Source: Serendipita indica DSM 11827
Lineage: Eukaryota > Basidiomycota > Agaricomycetes > Sebacinales > Serendipitaceae
DNA: 64,000 nucleotides
Reading direction: 5' to 3'
Assembly: GCA_910890315.1 (NCBI GenBank)
Contig: CAJVGD010000015.1
Coordinates: 372,001 to 436,000 of the forward strand
Positions 21,142-33,408 of the stretch are shown here, piece by piece. Below the pieces are notes generated by a model. That model searched no databases and had not been told where the DNA came from. It saw only the letters and a list, made by a program, of their open reading frames with translations. Each line of letters starts with the position of its first letter. Position 1 is the first letter of the stretch. Position numbers and translations under genes: made by a program.

Positions 21142-23862
21142 CGTACGCACAAACTCAGTCTGCAGTTTATTAGATGCGACCAAACCCACTCCAGTAGGAT
21201 TGGCTATATGGGCGCAGAGCGCCAACAAAAGTATACATGATATGCACAAACATTCAACGATCTGCTATGGCTATAGGTTTACGGTTATTCATCAATCCTC
21301 ATCACCACCAGAGTTCGTTATCGATCCGCTATGCTACTTCACGCGCCCCTTGCTCTTCATATCACTCCCAAAGATTCTATATAAATTAGTTTACCCTGAC
21401 GATCGTTCGAACTGCTCCTTTAAGTTCACAGAGTGGCCGTGATCTGGGGATCCGCAGCGCCGACAGTCTCCCGAGCGCGCTCGATAGTAGTTTATGCATG
21501 TACTGCTAAAACCTAAAAAGTTTGAGCAATTCGCTCCAATATGGAATATTCTTCGGCTCCCATCACTCTCGCAGCGGCTGGAACTTTCAACGTAAGAGAC
21601 TTACCGCGCGCTGAAGAACAACGAGAAGAAAAACAAGGAGGCTATTCAGTTTCCTCTCGGACAGGTTTCTTACCTGCCTTTATCTCTTTCCTCATCTCTT
21701 GAGGATGGGCCGCAACTTTAGAGTATAAAGCCTGGATGCTTGTCGGAGGTGTATTCTTTAAGTTCCCTGCTCCGGTACGAGCTGGGATATACTGGATGTA
21801 CCACTAGTGTTGTAACGCTAGTCACGCACGTACTTCACCAACGTTCGTCGAAAAGCTAAAGCCTCAATGGATACCTGTAGAGCACATAGTATGCTAGAGT
21901 CTTTCGTGAAACCCCAGTTTCTGACAATTTCGTAGCACCATCGCCTGTAATGCCGCATTGGAACGAACAACCGCATATCGATCCGCTCACCCGTGGTAGA
22001 GAAGGTGCGGTATCCATTCCATTGGATATCATTTCCTCGAGATTTGGTCCCCATATTGACCTGCTGCCAGGACCCACGTTACTATCTGTTGGCCCCCCCG
22101 GTTAGCCTCATCACTGTCGACGCTCTGATGAGAACTAATACCCAGATAGCCCAATTAGCCCCTCCGGTTCCACCATCTTTCATTTCACAGATTCTCGCGT
22201 CCATCAGACGACGCTGGAGATCGCTCTGGATGGTTGCGGCCTGGATTCTCTTAACCTGGATCCTTACGACCCATAAGCATTCTTAGTGCCTCGATTCATT
22301 CAAACTTACGATGGGAATTTTCGGATTCCAGATATTCTCGTGCCTTTACTACGCTACGTTGCCTTTGTTATCTCTATTACCAGTGTTTCTATAATTATAG
22401 TATGTGAGGTCAGATAATTGTCAGTTGTGAACAACGAGCCCACCTTGCTTTGTGTTCGTTTCGCAGTGTCTCTCTACTGACTGGATGGTCAGCTTCCACT
22501 GCGGCGTAAGGGCGTGATGTATAGCCTAGAGTTCTCTGAGACCAAATCATAAATGCGCCTAAGTTGCAGCCGGTTTCTCCGCCCAGGTCACGGGGATTCA
22601 ATCCATATTCTGCCAGTACATGGCCGTACCGCACAAATCTTGCCCTTGATTAGTTTGTAGGGAGTCAGATCCATGGCTCGTTATTGACCCCAAGCGTTGG
22701 GAATCTCATTGCGAGGGAATCGTGCCGAGTTGGACGAATATTGTCATCTATCCTCAACTATTCTCCTTCCTTATACAATAATTAGCCCTTAATCATGCTT
22801 ATAGATGACATGGGGACTGCGTTTGGGTAACACCATGGTGTGGTTGGAGTTCAAGGTTAGGTGAGACAAGACGGATGCGTTGCCGAAGTCGGGTTCGCTA
22901 ATGAAATTTCTCATCCTTTCTGATCATAGATGACCACAGGCATTATATACTCTAATAGCGCTCATGCACTTTGGACCTCTCTCTCTCCGAACCAACATTT
23001 GAAGAATTGCGCTAACAGGTTCTCCACTCTGAAACCTGTTTCTAGAATCCTATGGCATAGTGAAGATGATGATGTTGATAATCTGTATTCCCGCCTCGGT
23101 TCCGCTCGGCTGGTAAGAACTACCGACTGCCAGTTTGTCTTCAGCTGACTTCTTACAAAGTGATCCACGAGGCTGTATATGGTCATTAATTCCAACCAGC
23201 GTGTCCTAGACAAGGAAAACCGCTTCAATTCACTGTTTCAACACGCACTTTACGCTTGTTTCAAAGTATGTGAGGCTACAAGATGACATGGCGTATGCAT
23301 CCAGGATATTTCTCGTGAAAAGACCCGAGCAATCCTTCAAATGTATTGACCAAGCCCGACTGCCTCTGGTGGCGCCGACTATTCGAGTCGTGGATGGGCG
23401 TAGACTAGCTCATAGTTTGAGCCCACCTTGGAGGCTAACGAGCTCTGCTGAATCCGCGAGCGTCTTAGGAGCGAGGCCTATATTCGCTTGAAAGAGTATT
23501 TATATGTATTTGTTGGTAATTCGCCACTTGACCTTCTCGCTTGGGCTTTGAGAGGTCCAATGCATGCGAGTCTTGGTTCCAACATGAGTTGCGTACAATC
23601 TCATTATCCATTAAACCAGTGCCGAGAAACAGTCCTGTTGATTCCCGAGTGGGCGCATTCCAGGCGCGCCAGAACTTGTCTCTGACCAACATCAGGTTCA
23701 ATCTCTCGCTGGCGACACCACCGTATTTTCGGCCACGATATCACAAATTTGGCGACTTTACATCAATTATATCTTGAGAATTGGTCCAACGGCTTCGCAC
23801 CACAGTCGCGACGATTGGCGCCAACCATCATCCGCTCATCTGGACGCGTAACCGTTGCATAA
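21142..23862. other. gene-poor stretch, nothing firmly recognised
   Basis: About 2.7 kb with only short open frames on both strands. A frame at 21993-22286 ends in a basic then hydrophobic segment (RRRWRSLWMVAAWILLTWIL) that could be a membrane-anchored peptide, but no upstream exon is clear. TATA-like boxes occur near 21373 and 21724. I see no repeat family or transposon terminus. Confidence 0.35.
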
Positions 23863-25988
23863 ATGGCGTCCTCTACATCATATACCACTCTAATCAGTAC
23901 GTAGTGTACACTTTCTAAACATCATGACATTGACGCCCATGGTCAGCCCGTGCCACCGACTCGGATAACGACGACCAGTCACAGCTCTACGACATCGTTG
24001 ATAAGGTCAAAAGTGGAGGAGCTGATGGGTACGCTCTGACTCCCTGTCTTCAGCTCTGTTTGATCCAGCGTTAGTGCGATTCAAGCAGCCAACGCAATCA
24101 AAGAGCGCTTGGGATTCCCCGAAACCAACACTAGACGTCGAGTTTTAAACATACTTGACACACTCATTATCGAATGTGGTTCGGATTTTCACAAGGCGCT
24201 TATCCAAAACGGATTCTTCGTCAGTCTCGCCGATGTCAGTCAGCACTTGGTATACCTAGAACAAAGTACTCACTCATTTAGATACATGATAAAGAAATTG
24301 AGGAACTCATACCACAACACGTTGCCAGGTGGAGGGCTGAGATGGGAGCCGAGTATGAAACGGCACTCGAGCAGGCCTTTTCCAAAAGGGGACAAACCAG
24401 CGGCACAGAAGAGCCGCAACAACCTAGGAAGGCCGAAGGAGTAGCACGTCGCATGGTGGGTGGCATGGGTCAGGTAATCGACCCCTTCTGACGACAGACG
24501 TCCGGTGTTCACATCTCGTTCCGCTATATATAGTTCAACATCAAGCCCATCAAGCCACTCGTACCGTTTCTTACAGTGCCTTATCTCCGAGCCCGACAAA
24601 CGCTCGAGCAGGCAAGAGATGCTGCAACCTTCCATATGCAAAGCATGTTTCTTGCTCGTCAAGCTCTTCACCTCGTCGTTCTCCTGAATGATTCGCTCAA
24701 CGAGGATATCACGGACGAGCAGGAGGACGAACGAATCGACCTAGAGGAGTAAGTAATACGCTCAACGCGCTGACTTCCTGACGGCGTATCCAGTGAAATT
24801 GATGCTCTACGAGAGGCAATAACTGCGTGGATGACTGAGACGGACGACATTAGCGAGTGTGCTGCAAGAATTGCGCTGATCAAGGAGCAATACGAGACAT
24901 TCTTCAAGTCACGCTTCTATTTCGTGAGTAACGACACAGTACATAGGACTAACATTAATGTATTGTAGCAAAACACCCGCCGCATCCAAGATGACAAAGT
25001 GTATAAAAAGTTACTAGCATACGACCAGCGAGTGCTCAGAATCCAAGGAATGTCCATCATGCGCGACCCGGACGCAGATAGAGACGAAGGTGGAGCGTAC
25101 ATCGAAAGCGTCAAGAGCAGTCCGGCCCCGAATATACAAGAACCAGTCATGGAAGAGGCTCAAAAGACTGTTATCACATCAGTCGTTGAAGAGACCTCGA
25201 CAGCAGCAGCACTTGCCGCAGAACCGCCTCCACCGGCTCAGGAAGTCGCAGCCTCTACGTCTGCAGGTGGTGGAACGTCCATGCAGGATGACATTGAGCG
25301 AGCACGTCAATTCCGTAGCCAACAAGGTGAAGGAAGCTCTAGCACCCAGACCTTCGCCTGTCCCGTACCCGGATGCGGTCGTTCCTTCGACAAGCAATAT
25401 CTTCTGAGACGTGAGTGACTGCTGGTAATGACTGCTCTTATCTCACTTTGTATAGACCACATTCGCGAGCACGACGATCGACCTTACCGCTGTCCAATGC
25501 GTGGTTGTGACCGACGCTTCGCAACCCCAACAGACCAGCGTGTGCACGAAGCACTTCATCGTATCAAAAACATGGGCATCGTTCCCAACATGCCGGCGTT
25601 TGCCCCGCCAATCGCGCAGACGACACAATCTGCCCCCCCAGCAGCCGAAACAACGGTAGCTGCAGAGGCGGCGGAGGAAGTCAAGTCTGAAGGCAAGCCC
25701 GAGGATGTGAAGTCTGAAGGTGGCGACATGCCAGAGAGTGAGCGTCCAGAGGGGCAGCCAGACAAGGGCAAAGGACCAGAGGATGAATCGCCTGAAGATA
25801 CGCAAGCAGGTAAAGGCAAGGGAAAGGATAGTGGTGGAGATCAAGACGTGATTCCGGCAGCGACAGATGAGGAGGAGAGAATGTTTACAGAAGAGGAGAT
25901 GCTCCGAGTGGCCCTCGAGGAGTCTCGAAAAGACCAGCAGCAGGACCCCAACCAAGGCACCTCTGGAGCTGATCAACAGAATGCGTAA
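23863..25988 (+). CDS. VHS-like / double C2H2 zinc finger / UIM protein
   Basis: Eight exons: 23863-23896, 23947-24028, 24075-24234, 24282-24473, 24534-24748, 24794-24923, 24969-25410, 25456-25988; introns 45-60 bases, product about 595 residues. The N-terminal 90 residues (AANAIKERLGFPETNTRRRV, LNILDTLIIECGSDFH) resemble a VHS/ENTH helical domain, as found in endosomal sorting proteins. A helical middle follows, including VARWRAEMGAEYETALEQ and ALHLVVLLNDSLNEDI. Two C2H2 fingers come at about residues 380-430: each has Cys-x4-Cys-x12-His-x3-His, joined by a TGEKPY-like linker, and finger 1 is split by intron 7. The C-terminus is acidic and carries EEEMLRVALEESRKD, a good match to a ubiquitin-interacting motif. 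VHS plus UIM is the ESCRT-0 arrangement (Vps27/STAM); here zinc fingers replace FYVE or SH3. The VHS call is by eye. Confidence 0.75.
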
Positions 25989-26239
25989 ATATTCCTCTCC
26001 ATCCGTCGAGTCGTGGCTAGCGCTTGATGTACAGGCCCAGAAATCTGTAACGGCGTCAATATACGGCCATTTTCAATGAATATTTCTCATACAAGACGTG
26101 TCCATCCCTTTTTGTCTCGTGAGATGCAGCGCCTTGCAAGTACGTTGGACTCCGCGCCTCCAGCCCAGCAGAGCATCAAAACTCGGCGGCTCATTCAGGG
26201 CTTGATGCCAACGTTCTGAGGCACGCATATCTGTAAAAT

Positions 26240-27093
26240 ATGTTGAGGAAGACATCTTTAGCCGCGTCCGTAATCACTCGGTCCGGACAAGACGAGCATC
26301 AACTTCAAGAAATTCCACGAACCGAATCGCCGACGGGGATAGATGTGAATGAGCTCCCAAACAAATATCAAGATTGTATTTACATGTTTTTAGTACGCAA
26401 TCATTGTCTAATCATTGTAGATACGCTTCCCCCGGCAGTTCAAACGGCAATGTCCTCTTGGATAAAGAATGCCAACGGTCTGGCTCTTATAGTATGTTTG
26501 CACATCCCAGTAAGACAATTATGCCTGACACAGTGCCAGATGACTCTCTTCGCCGCTGTTCAAATAGTCGTTATTCAGATTTTGCCGCCCTTGGTAGATC
26601 CGGATGGAGTATCGAAGAACAGCACGCTATGGAAGACGACGCGTTGGTTTGTCTATGCCGGAATCCTTTTCCATCTTGGTGGGGCCGGTTCGTCCATGGC
26701 GACAATTTTGCAGGCCGCACACCTTCCAAGTATGTATTGATCTAACTTCGACCGTGTTTCTTAGTGCTTCTAGGCCGAGGACTTACTATGGCACTGGAAC
26801 AACCTGACTCCCTCCCTCATCGCGTATATCAAAAAGGGGCAAACATACCCGTTGAACTCTTGGTGGATATCGCGGAGTATGATCTACTTTGTTCATGGGG
26901 ATTACAACGCCGCTGGAATGCTTGCGCAGTGCACATGGTATTTTGTTTCTACCTTGGCTTCATCTGCTCCTTTATCTCGCTTACGCTGTGGGTCTGGGCT
27001 GCAGAGGTCGAGCTTGGAATAGCTCCGGCAGCTCTCCTATTGCCTCTAGCAGTTGTAGCAGGCTCTACCGCTCACTATGTACTAATCGGCTAA
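26240..27093 (+). CDS. four-helix membrane protein, paralogue A
   Basis: Four exons: 26240-26375, 26421-26491, 26534-26729, 26765-27093, about 243 residues. Predicted membrane segments: MTLFAAVQIVVIQILPPLV, WFVYAGILFHLGGAGSSMAT, FCFYLGFICSFISLTLWVW and IAPAALLLPLAVVAGSTAH. The soluble N-terminus of about 55 residues is charged. It is a clear paralogue of the minus-strand gene at 28407-29302: both have PAVxxxxSSWxKxAN before the first helix and introns at equivalent places. The inverted arrangement brackets the gene at 27173-28366. No family name recognised. Intron 3 is only 35 bases but has a good donor, branch site and phase. Confidence 0.7.
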
Positions 27094-27172
27094 TGGAAGG
27101 ATACAGGATTTACCAAATGTGGATATAAAAGTCTAATTTAGCCATGATTATTCCTACTCAGAGTAGCCTTGT

Positions 27173-28366
27173 TCATGCAATATCATGATCACCCAATTCT
27201 TTATACTCGTATCCGGCAGTAACGACAGCTTGAATGCCCAAAAGTCTGCGCAGTTGGATGGCCTTCTTGCCCGCTTGTCTTTCGAGTCGGTGCTCCTTGA
27301 TTGAGGATATCGGAGCGAAGGGCCACCTCTTTAGGGCCACTTTCCGCTGGATGATATCGTCCAGCCTTGCCATCAATCTCCGACGGATGGTAGCGACTCG
27401 CTCAAGCCCATGGGCGAAAGCTGGTGCAACAAGGTCCGAATCGTTCAAGTTCAAAACGATTTGGAGCTCGCGACGAAGCTGGCTCCTCCTCGACGCTCGG
27501 TCGATCCCGTTCGTAGAGGTGATCAGGATCCTCATCCAGGGTGGAGAGGTCGCAATAATCCACGTAGCAACAGTAGTAAGTGGGCATTCATTGCTCATCA
27601 ATTGCGAGGGACCCCGCCGGCAGAGGTAATCCAGAAAAGGCGAGGATGCGATCTCCTTGGTCGTTGTCACGACCAGGCTGAACAGTTCTGTGGGACATTC
27701 GAACCACGTAATACACGAGATTGTGCGGGAGAGGTGAAGAGTCAGCTCAGATGACATGGCATCGACAAAGCTCGCTCTAGCTGCGGGCAAAGGACAAAGG
27801 GGGAAGGTGCTGGAAATTTTGCAACTTCCATTGGTTACCATGGTGCTCCAAGATGGTAGCTTGTCGCGTCTCTTCTCGTTGCAAAGGACGAAACGCAGCT
27901 TCTCCAGGAGACCCATGCGTGCGACCTTCATTTCCGCTGTCATCAGTCGCTTGACAGCGTATTCGTAGAATATGTTGTGCATGTTGCGCATCTCGGGCGT
28001 CTCGATCATCGGCGACCACACATGGTCCTGGCTGGTCGGAGTCTTCAAAGGAGTTTGGGGTCGCGCTATCGACAAACCGAAGTTTTGGGCCTCTTGGACG
28101 CGTCCAGTGACTGGTCTTGTGATAGAGTAAACGCGCTTGCGTACTCTGTTGAAGAGATTACCGGGGCTTGCCATCGGCTCCGCTGTGTTGGACGTTTCAG
28201 AAGGCGAATTCACACTCATTGGGTCTGTTATAGAACCATACAAGATCAGAAATCGAAGTGCAGAGGTTGTGAGGGCTCGAACGTACCAGTGAGAGACGGT
28301 TGGGTCGAAGGTGCGTTCCGGCCACTTTGTAGATTTCATTGCAGTCTGATACGAAGGCAAATGCAT
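27173..28366 (-). CDS. hypothetical protein between two paralogous membrane-protein genes
   Basis: One open frame of 397 residues. The first ATG is at 28366, but an intron-like GTACGT...ACAG segment lies early in the frame. The ATG at 28219 (MSVNSPSETSNTAEP) may be the true start, giving about 348 residues. The protein is basic and mostly helical, with no signal peptide or confident membrane span. Segments include LFNRVRKRVYSITRPVTGRV, MIETPEMRNMHNIFYEYAVK and HGLERVATIRRRLMARLDDI. I do not recognise the family. It is convergent with membrane paralogue A (80 bases apart) and in tandem with paralogue B (41 bases apart). Such tight spacing suggests the three genes have been kept or moved together. 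Confidence 0.65.
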   Translation of the reverse strand: MHLPSYQTAMKSTKWPERTFDPTVSHWYVRALTTSALRFLILYGSITDPMSVNSPSETSNTAEPMASPGNLFNRVRKRVYSITRPVTGRVQEAQNFGLSIARPQTPLKTPTSQDHVWSPMIETPEMRNMHNIFYEYAVKRLMTAEMKVARMGLLEKLRFVLCNEKRRDKLPSWSTMVTNGSCKISSTFPLCPLPAARASFVDAMSSELTLHLSRTISCITWFECPTELFSLVVTTTKEIASSPFLDYLCRRGPSQLMSNECPLTTVATWIIATSPPWMRILITSTNGIDRASRRSQLRRELQIVLNLNDSDLVAPAFAHGLERVATIRRRLMARLDDIIQRKVALKRWPFAPISSIKEHRLERQAGKKAIQLRRLLGIQAVVTAGYEYKELGDHDIA

Positions 28367-28406
28367 GTTAGCGAAAGAACGATAGAATGATTTATTATAT
28401 CCGGGA

Positions 28407-29302
28407 CTAGTCAGCTACGAACAAAAACACGATAGGGAACAGGGTGAGCGGGACAAGCGGTACGAGGGAGGCAAATACTGCCCTTGATTCCGTTATATAG
28501 ATCCATATGCACAGAGAGATAACAATAAAGAGGCTTCCGATTAGGAAGGAAAGGAGCATATGGAAACCGATCCATTCGAATTTGCTTGAGAGCCCAAAGG
28601 CTCGCAAAAGTGCCGTCTCATTGTCTTCTTTCAAAAGATTTATATTGCGGTCGTCGATAGATCCACCCATGAGGACGTGTCGGGGTAGTGAATCCCCGTC
28701 TGTGATTGCCAAACTCCGTGCGGTGATAGACGCGGTCGCCACTATATTGACAATGGCGACGGCTGAAGCTGTGCCAGAGTTAGCTGAGTAGCTGATAGCA
28801 TATGTTACTCTCACCTGCTCCTCCAAGGTCAACGAAGACGCCGGCGTACATGAACCATTTGAGTGCTCTTGTGGTAGCATTTTGAGGCAGCTCGCCGGCT
28901 TGAACGACAACCTGGATGAGCGTTACTTGGACACCAGCGAGAAGAGCCAGCTACAGATCAATGAGCGAGTCGTCGAGTCGTCGAATCCACATGAATTTCA
29001 ACGCACTATGACAGCAAGTGAATTGGCTCCTTTTGTCCACGAGGTAAGCGAGGCAGTGACAGCGGTAGGCAGTCTATCTATATCAAGAGTTATAAGTGCG
29101 AAGTGACATTCTAGAGGGGCGATTACTTGCAATCCTGGGCAAGGCGTGCAATTTCTGTGTCATTCTCTTCCAAGTTGGAGGCAGTATCGAGCCTACGATC
29201 TCGAACAGATCTCTTTGTGTCTTCTATTTGCTCAGGAGAGGTGGCAAATGATCTGTTCACTGGCGAAGTGATTCTCGTAGGTTGCGGCGACGAAGAAGCC
29301 AT
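28407..29302 (-). CDS. four-helix membrane protein, paralogue B
   Basis: Four exons: 29302-29127, 29073-29007, 28950-28815, 28768-28407, about 246 residues. The N-terminus of about 60 residues is soluble and charged. Membrane segments include LALLAGVQVTLIQVVVQ, ALKWFMYAGVFVDLGGAASA, the following VAIVNIVATASITA, and near the end MLLSFLIGSLFIVISLCIWI plus SLVPLVPLTLFPIVFLFVA. It aligns over its whole length with paralogue A, and two intron positions (before and after the SSW/TSW-containing exon) are conserved. Role unknown; fungal-specific membrane protein family presumed. The start is the first ATG in frame, with the coding signal ending just upstream. Confidence 0.72.
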
Positions 29303-29715
29303 GACTTTGAGTGTAATTAGATGATCGAATATCTCCTTTTCTCGTTTCCAGATTCTCTGTTTATCTTCGTTGGACGCCTGGCTCGCCCGTCCCGAGCAAC
29401 CTGCCGAAATTGACGCCGGTTCCAAGTTAGGAGCAAACAACCACCACGGTACCTAGCGGGTGCATCGATTCCAAAGGTCAATGTGAATTTCGAGGAGCAA
29501 GTTTTTTGACTTTACAACTTGAACCCCACCATTGCGACCACTACGGCGCACGAGCTCAATCCAAGGCTCTCAGCAACGCAAAACGCTCACTTAGGTTATT
29601 CAACTCGACTCTTTAATCAATCCTTTCTCAATATTGCACGCCACTCTCTCAATTCCGGCTCGCTAGCCATCTTGTGAATGCGACTGACTGCTATTGCTCG
29701 CCATAATATCATAAA
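29303..29715. other. divergent promoter region
   Basis: This lies between the minus-strand membrane-protein gene (start 29302) and the plus-strand XPF-like gene (start 29716). It should contain both promoters. I see no clear TATA box or repeated motif. Confidence 0.4.
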
Positions 29716-32700
29716 ATGCCTCTTTCAAACGAATTATGGCGGCGTCAACTCGATGATCATCTCGACGTGTACGTGCGGCGCCATATCGCACAGGACGCAA
29801 TGGAGTATTCAGCAGCTGAGATGGAGACGGTGGATGAAGATCACCGGCATAAAACTAGATCTAATGAGCTCTAGATCTTCAAAGAACACCTCAATCCGGT
29901 CTCAGAACTCACATCCTTTGCCCTATTTGAACAATCCGGTCCGCTCGAAACGTTCATAGAGCGTAGTAACGTTCAAAAAGATCTCTCAGAGGGTAATTCT
30001 GCACTCTCGACCGAGAAGTGGCAGACCTCGAAGATTGTCATGGACTACCTTAAAGGTATTGTCAACCTAAACTCCTTGAAGAATGAGAAGTCCGAGAGAA
30101 CATCGCAGCTGTGGAATATAGAAAGTTGGTAAACTCACTCTTTGCGCTCATGGTCGTTGATCCTTCTCAGTACCGCCCACGTCGACTCGATTTGTACAAC
30201 CCTTACTCAGTCAGGTTGCAATGAGGGAAACGCCTTTTGACTGCGACAACAATATAGTGGATTACTCAAGTCAAGGATCTAGTCATAGCAATCAGCGCGG
30301 TCGAAAGTCTCAATTAGCAAGTACATTGGCCATCCCCAATGTGTCTTGTCTCTTCAAGACATTCCCCACCGAGGAAGAGATTCCTCTATCCGATTTTGAT
30401 CGGATGGCTCTCACGTACGTCCATTTACACTGACTTCAAGTTGCTGAATTGCACCCAGTGAACCTCGTTTGCGTATCTCGCGGGAGGATACTACCTCGGT
30501 TCTCTCTTTGGTGAAGAGTATTCCTTTCTCTGCCGCTGTTCCCAAGGAAGATGTCCTGCGATCGACTCGCACTATCTCGTTCAACGATAACGATGGCTTG
30601 ATGGAAGGCATCCTTCCTTTCACACCCCCACTATTTCCTCGAAAGGAGAAATCCCTTTCAATAATCCAGAGAACGGGAAACTCACTCAAATCTGACATCG
30701 CCCCTCTTCTCTCCCCGGTAAGAACACAGGATAACTCAGAGATGAATATGCAGACGCAGATGATGGAATTAATTGATGGGTTTGGTTTGCATTTCCCTCT
30801 CGCTGGTTCTCCGCTGACTAGCCGGATCTGCAGAAATGCCGTCGCCTACTCCAACAATTGTGTATGGAACCTCTGAAAATGACACTGGTAACTTTGCTTC
30901 AGAAGAGAATGAACATGGAGAGTTCCCAAGTTCGCCCTCGATCGGCACCAATATCCTCGCCAAGTTGCTCGATGGTAGAATAGGTTGGTTTTAAAGCTGC
31001 GTTTGAAGTGAAGAGTTCAAAACTGAACTCTATAGAAAAGGTGCTTCTGCCGCGAACAGAAGAATTACCATCTCTCCAGACTCGTACAACAACGTCATAC
31101 CACTTCACAGACCAGAGGTAGAGTCAATATATAGTCATGAGCCGTGCTCTGAGTAGTTCATAGCTTTGTGACGACACTCACTGGGGTCCTCGAAGGCGGA
31201 ATGGATGTCCCTTTGCCCTCGTCTCCCCGTCTCCCAGGGCAAGCAGACCACGAAAGGGTATCCGAGGTATTATGCTCAGATATAGCTCGCTCCTTGGATT
31301 CCCTGGGTGGAGGGATGACGAGCATGGACGTCTATTCGCTCATCTCAGGGGAAACACTTGAGGATCAAGAGAGCTCGATACTCTTACCAGGTTCGCTCTT
31401 TTCCCGATATCTGGTCTAAAATTCATCAACCAACAGTCCCAAATCTCACGTTATCCCACGAATCGGCCCGCAAGGGTCGACTGTTGCCGCAGGTTTTGGC
31501 AGATCTACGGTTCCTGCCGCTAGATGTGCCTTTGGGCCCCTCCCATCCTTCGATCAAACCTTCTTGTTTCTTGGAGCCGACCGGAAGTGTTGTATCACTC
31601 GCATTGTCGCTTTCTTGGCAGTACGTATTGTTCTCCTCACGTTCGTCTCGTACTGATGGAGGCGGCAAGGCCTTTCTACTACAAAGGCAACTTTTTCTCA
31701 GACGAAACTGTGTGCATGGTCGACCAGCTGCTATCCTCAACCGGTGACGGTGAAGCGCGCCATCTCTTAGACGCATATGCCTCACTTTCCGGCGTTTCTA
31801 GTCCAGAAACCTGGCCAGAGTATCTGCTCGATAACGAATTTAGCTTTCACGAATGGCCAGATGATCGCATTTTGCTCAGTCGACGCGAGCAAATTTCACA
31901 GAACGCCCTTGGTATTCCTGGAGTCTCCAGAAAGACAAGCCGGACGGTCACTGACGGTGCGCGAATTCCTTGTCGTACATATACCCCTTCTGAGGTAGCT
32001 TTGGCCAGGTATTTCTCGCCCCAGTAGTCCACCTGCAGCGTTTCCACCGCCTCCAGAGCTTCCGTTCCCATCGCCGTTTAGAAGGTCAGAAATCCGTGTA
32101 GATGGTGTTATAGAAGCGGAGAGCGGGACATCTCGTGGCGTCCAATCTGACGGCGGGTCTCCGCATATTCAACCATTTGCACCGGGTGATGGTCATATTG
32201 CGAGTATATCTACTCCAAATAATTTCTCGCTGTTCGTGGATGAGTCACCTCGAACGGAGCAAAGAGAAATTATCAACACTCCCCCGACCTGGTCCAGTCG
32301 TGCGTCGCTGCACCAGTATCTCGCTCAGCGTGGAGTTGTCACTCAAGCTGATCGAGGTGAAACGGGTAGCTTGGAGCCTGGAGAAGGCGACTCTCTCCGT
32401 CACAACGATCCAAATGATGCACATTCGCTCGAGACCAACGCCTCAGCAAAAGAGATGCCACTTTTGTCTGCGTTTCTCAGCACCAATATCGCGCTTCCAA
32501 AAGTATGGACGGTGCCAAGTGACTCCCATCGCTATCTCTGTTCCATCCACACCGTTCAGCGCCGCGCGCTTGCTCAAAGCCTAAAGGAGGAGTGCAATGT
32601 TGACCTCTACGAGCTCTCTAATATGATTCATCCGGATATTGTCGTTGACTCGCACAGCGCCGTCCTCTTCATAACCTTGAGCGACATTCCTAGCACCCTC

Positions 32701-33408
32701 GACACCTTGACCTCGGAGATCAGTGAGCTGGCATATGGATTCAGTCGTATACTGGTTATTCTAGAATCTTTCCCAGCTGATCGCGCCCAATTCTCTACCG
32801 AGAGATGGAAAGACGGGCACTGGGCGCAGTTAACAATGTTCACAAAGACGATCAGCGAAACGTGCTTGAAGCTCAAGAACAAAGTCAACATCAAACTAGG
32901 GCTACTCGACCATGACGAGCATTTGGAAAGGTCTGAGGAAACCTCTAGTGGACAAGCCTTGGGCGATACTTCGGTTGAATTTGTCATCTCATTAGCTATA
33001 GAGGACAGCGCGAGGTTCGTTCGAATCTTTGGAGACTATTCAGCAGGATTGGTCACTCCTCTGGAGCGAGCTAAGCTCGGCGGTGCGCGGGTCTGGCTAG
33101 ATACAGTTGTAGAGTACCCTCACTGAGCCTATTGGATTCTTATTGACTTTCATTATAGCAAGAAGAAGTCGCATCATGCATACTCGGTCGGTACCGCGGG
33201 ATGAACGTCTTTACGGCTCTCGCCATTGCTTCGGTGACCCCCCTCAGCAACTTCGTTGCTATGAGCTCACAGGAAAAGCTGCATAGCTTTGGTACACTTG
33301 TCGGGAATGAACGGATGGTGCGCACTCAAGCTGTTTTCTCGAAGACTGCTCAGTATGTGCCAGATTCTTTTTGACAAGACCTATAGACGCGCAGTGGGTG
33401 ATACGTAA
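29716..33408 (+). CDS. candidate Zip2/SHOC1-like XPF-family meiotic protein
   Basis: Thirteen exons: 29716-29829, 29875-30128, 30171-30214, 30258-30414, 30459-30784, 30834-30974, 31036-31117, 31164-31390, 31437-31620, 31670-31956, 32009-33108, 33159-33352, 33387-33408; all joints match in phase, product about 1005 residues. The long N-terminal and middle parts are unrecognised. From about residue 760 the pattern of hydrophobic strands (VLFITLSDIPSTLDTL, FSRILVILESFPADR, VEFVISLAIEDSARFV) recalls the XPF/ERCC4 nuclease-like fold, but I see no GDX(n)ERKX3D catalytic motif. The end (ILGRYRGMNVFTALAIAS, NFVAMSSQEKLHSFG) reads as a helix-hairpin-helix pair as in XPF/ERCC1. A catalytically dead XPF fold plus HhH is the Zip2/SHOC1 arrangement, known to promote meiotic crossovers. 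The exon model is strong; the family call is moderate. The last tiny exon is uncertain; without that splice the stop is at 33374. Confidence 0.62.

Noticed and set aside
21993-22286. Frame ending in a basic-hydrophobic segment
   Set aside because: No start or upstream exon that makes sense; could be chance.
25443-25976. 177-codon minus-strand frame opposite the zinc-finger exon
   Set aside because: Antisense shadow of an exon with intact C2H2 and UIM motifs.
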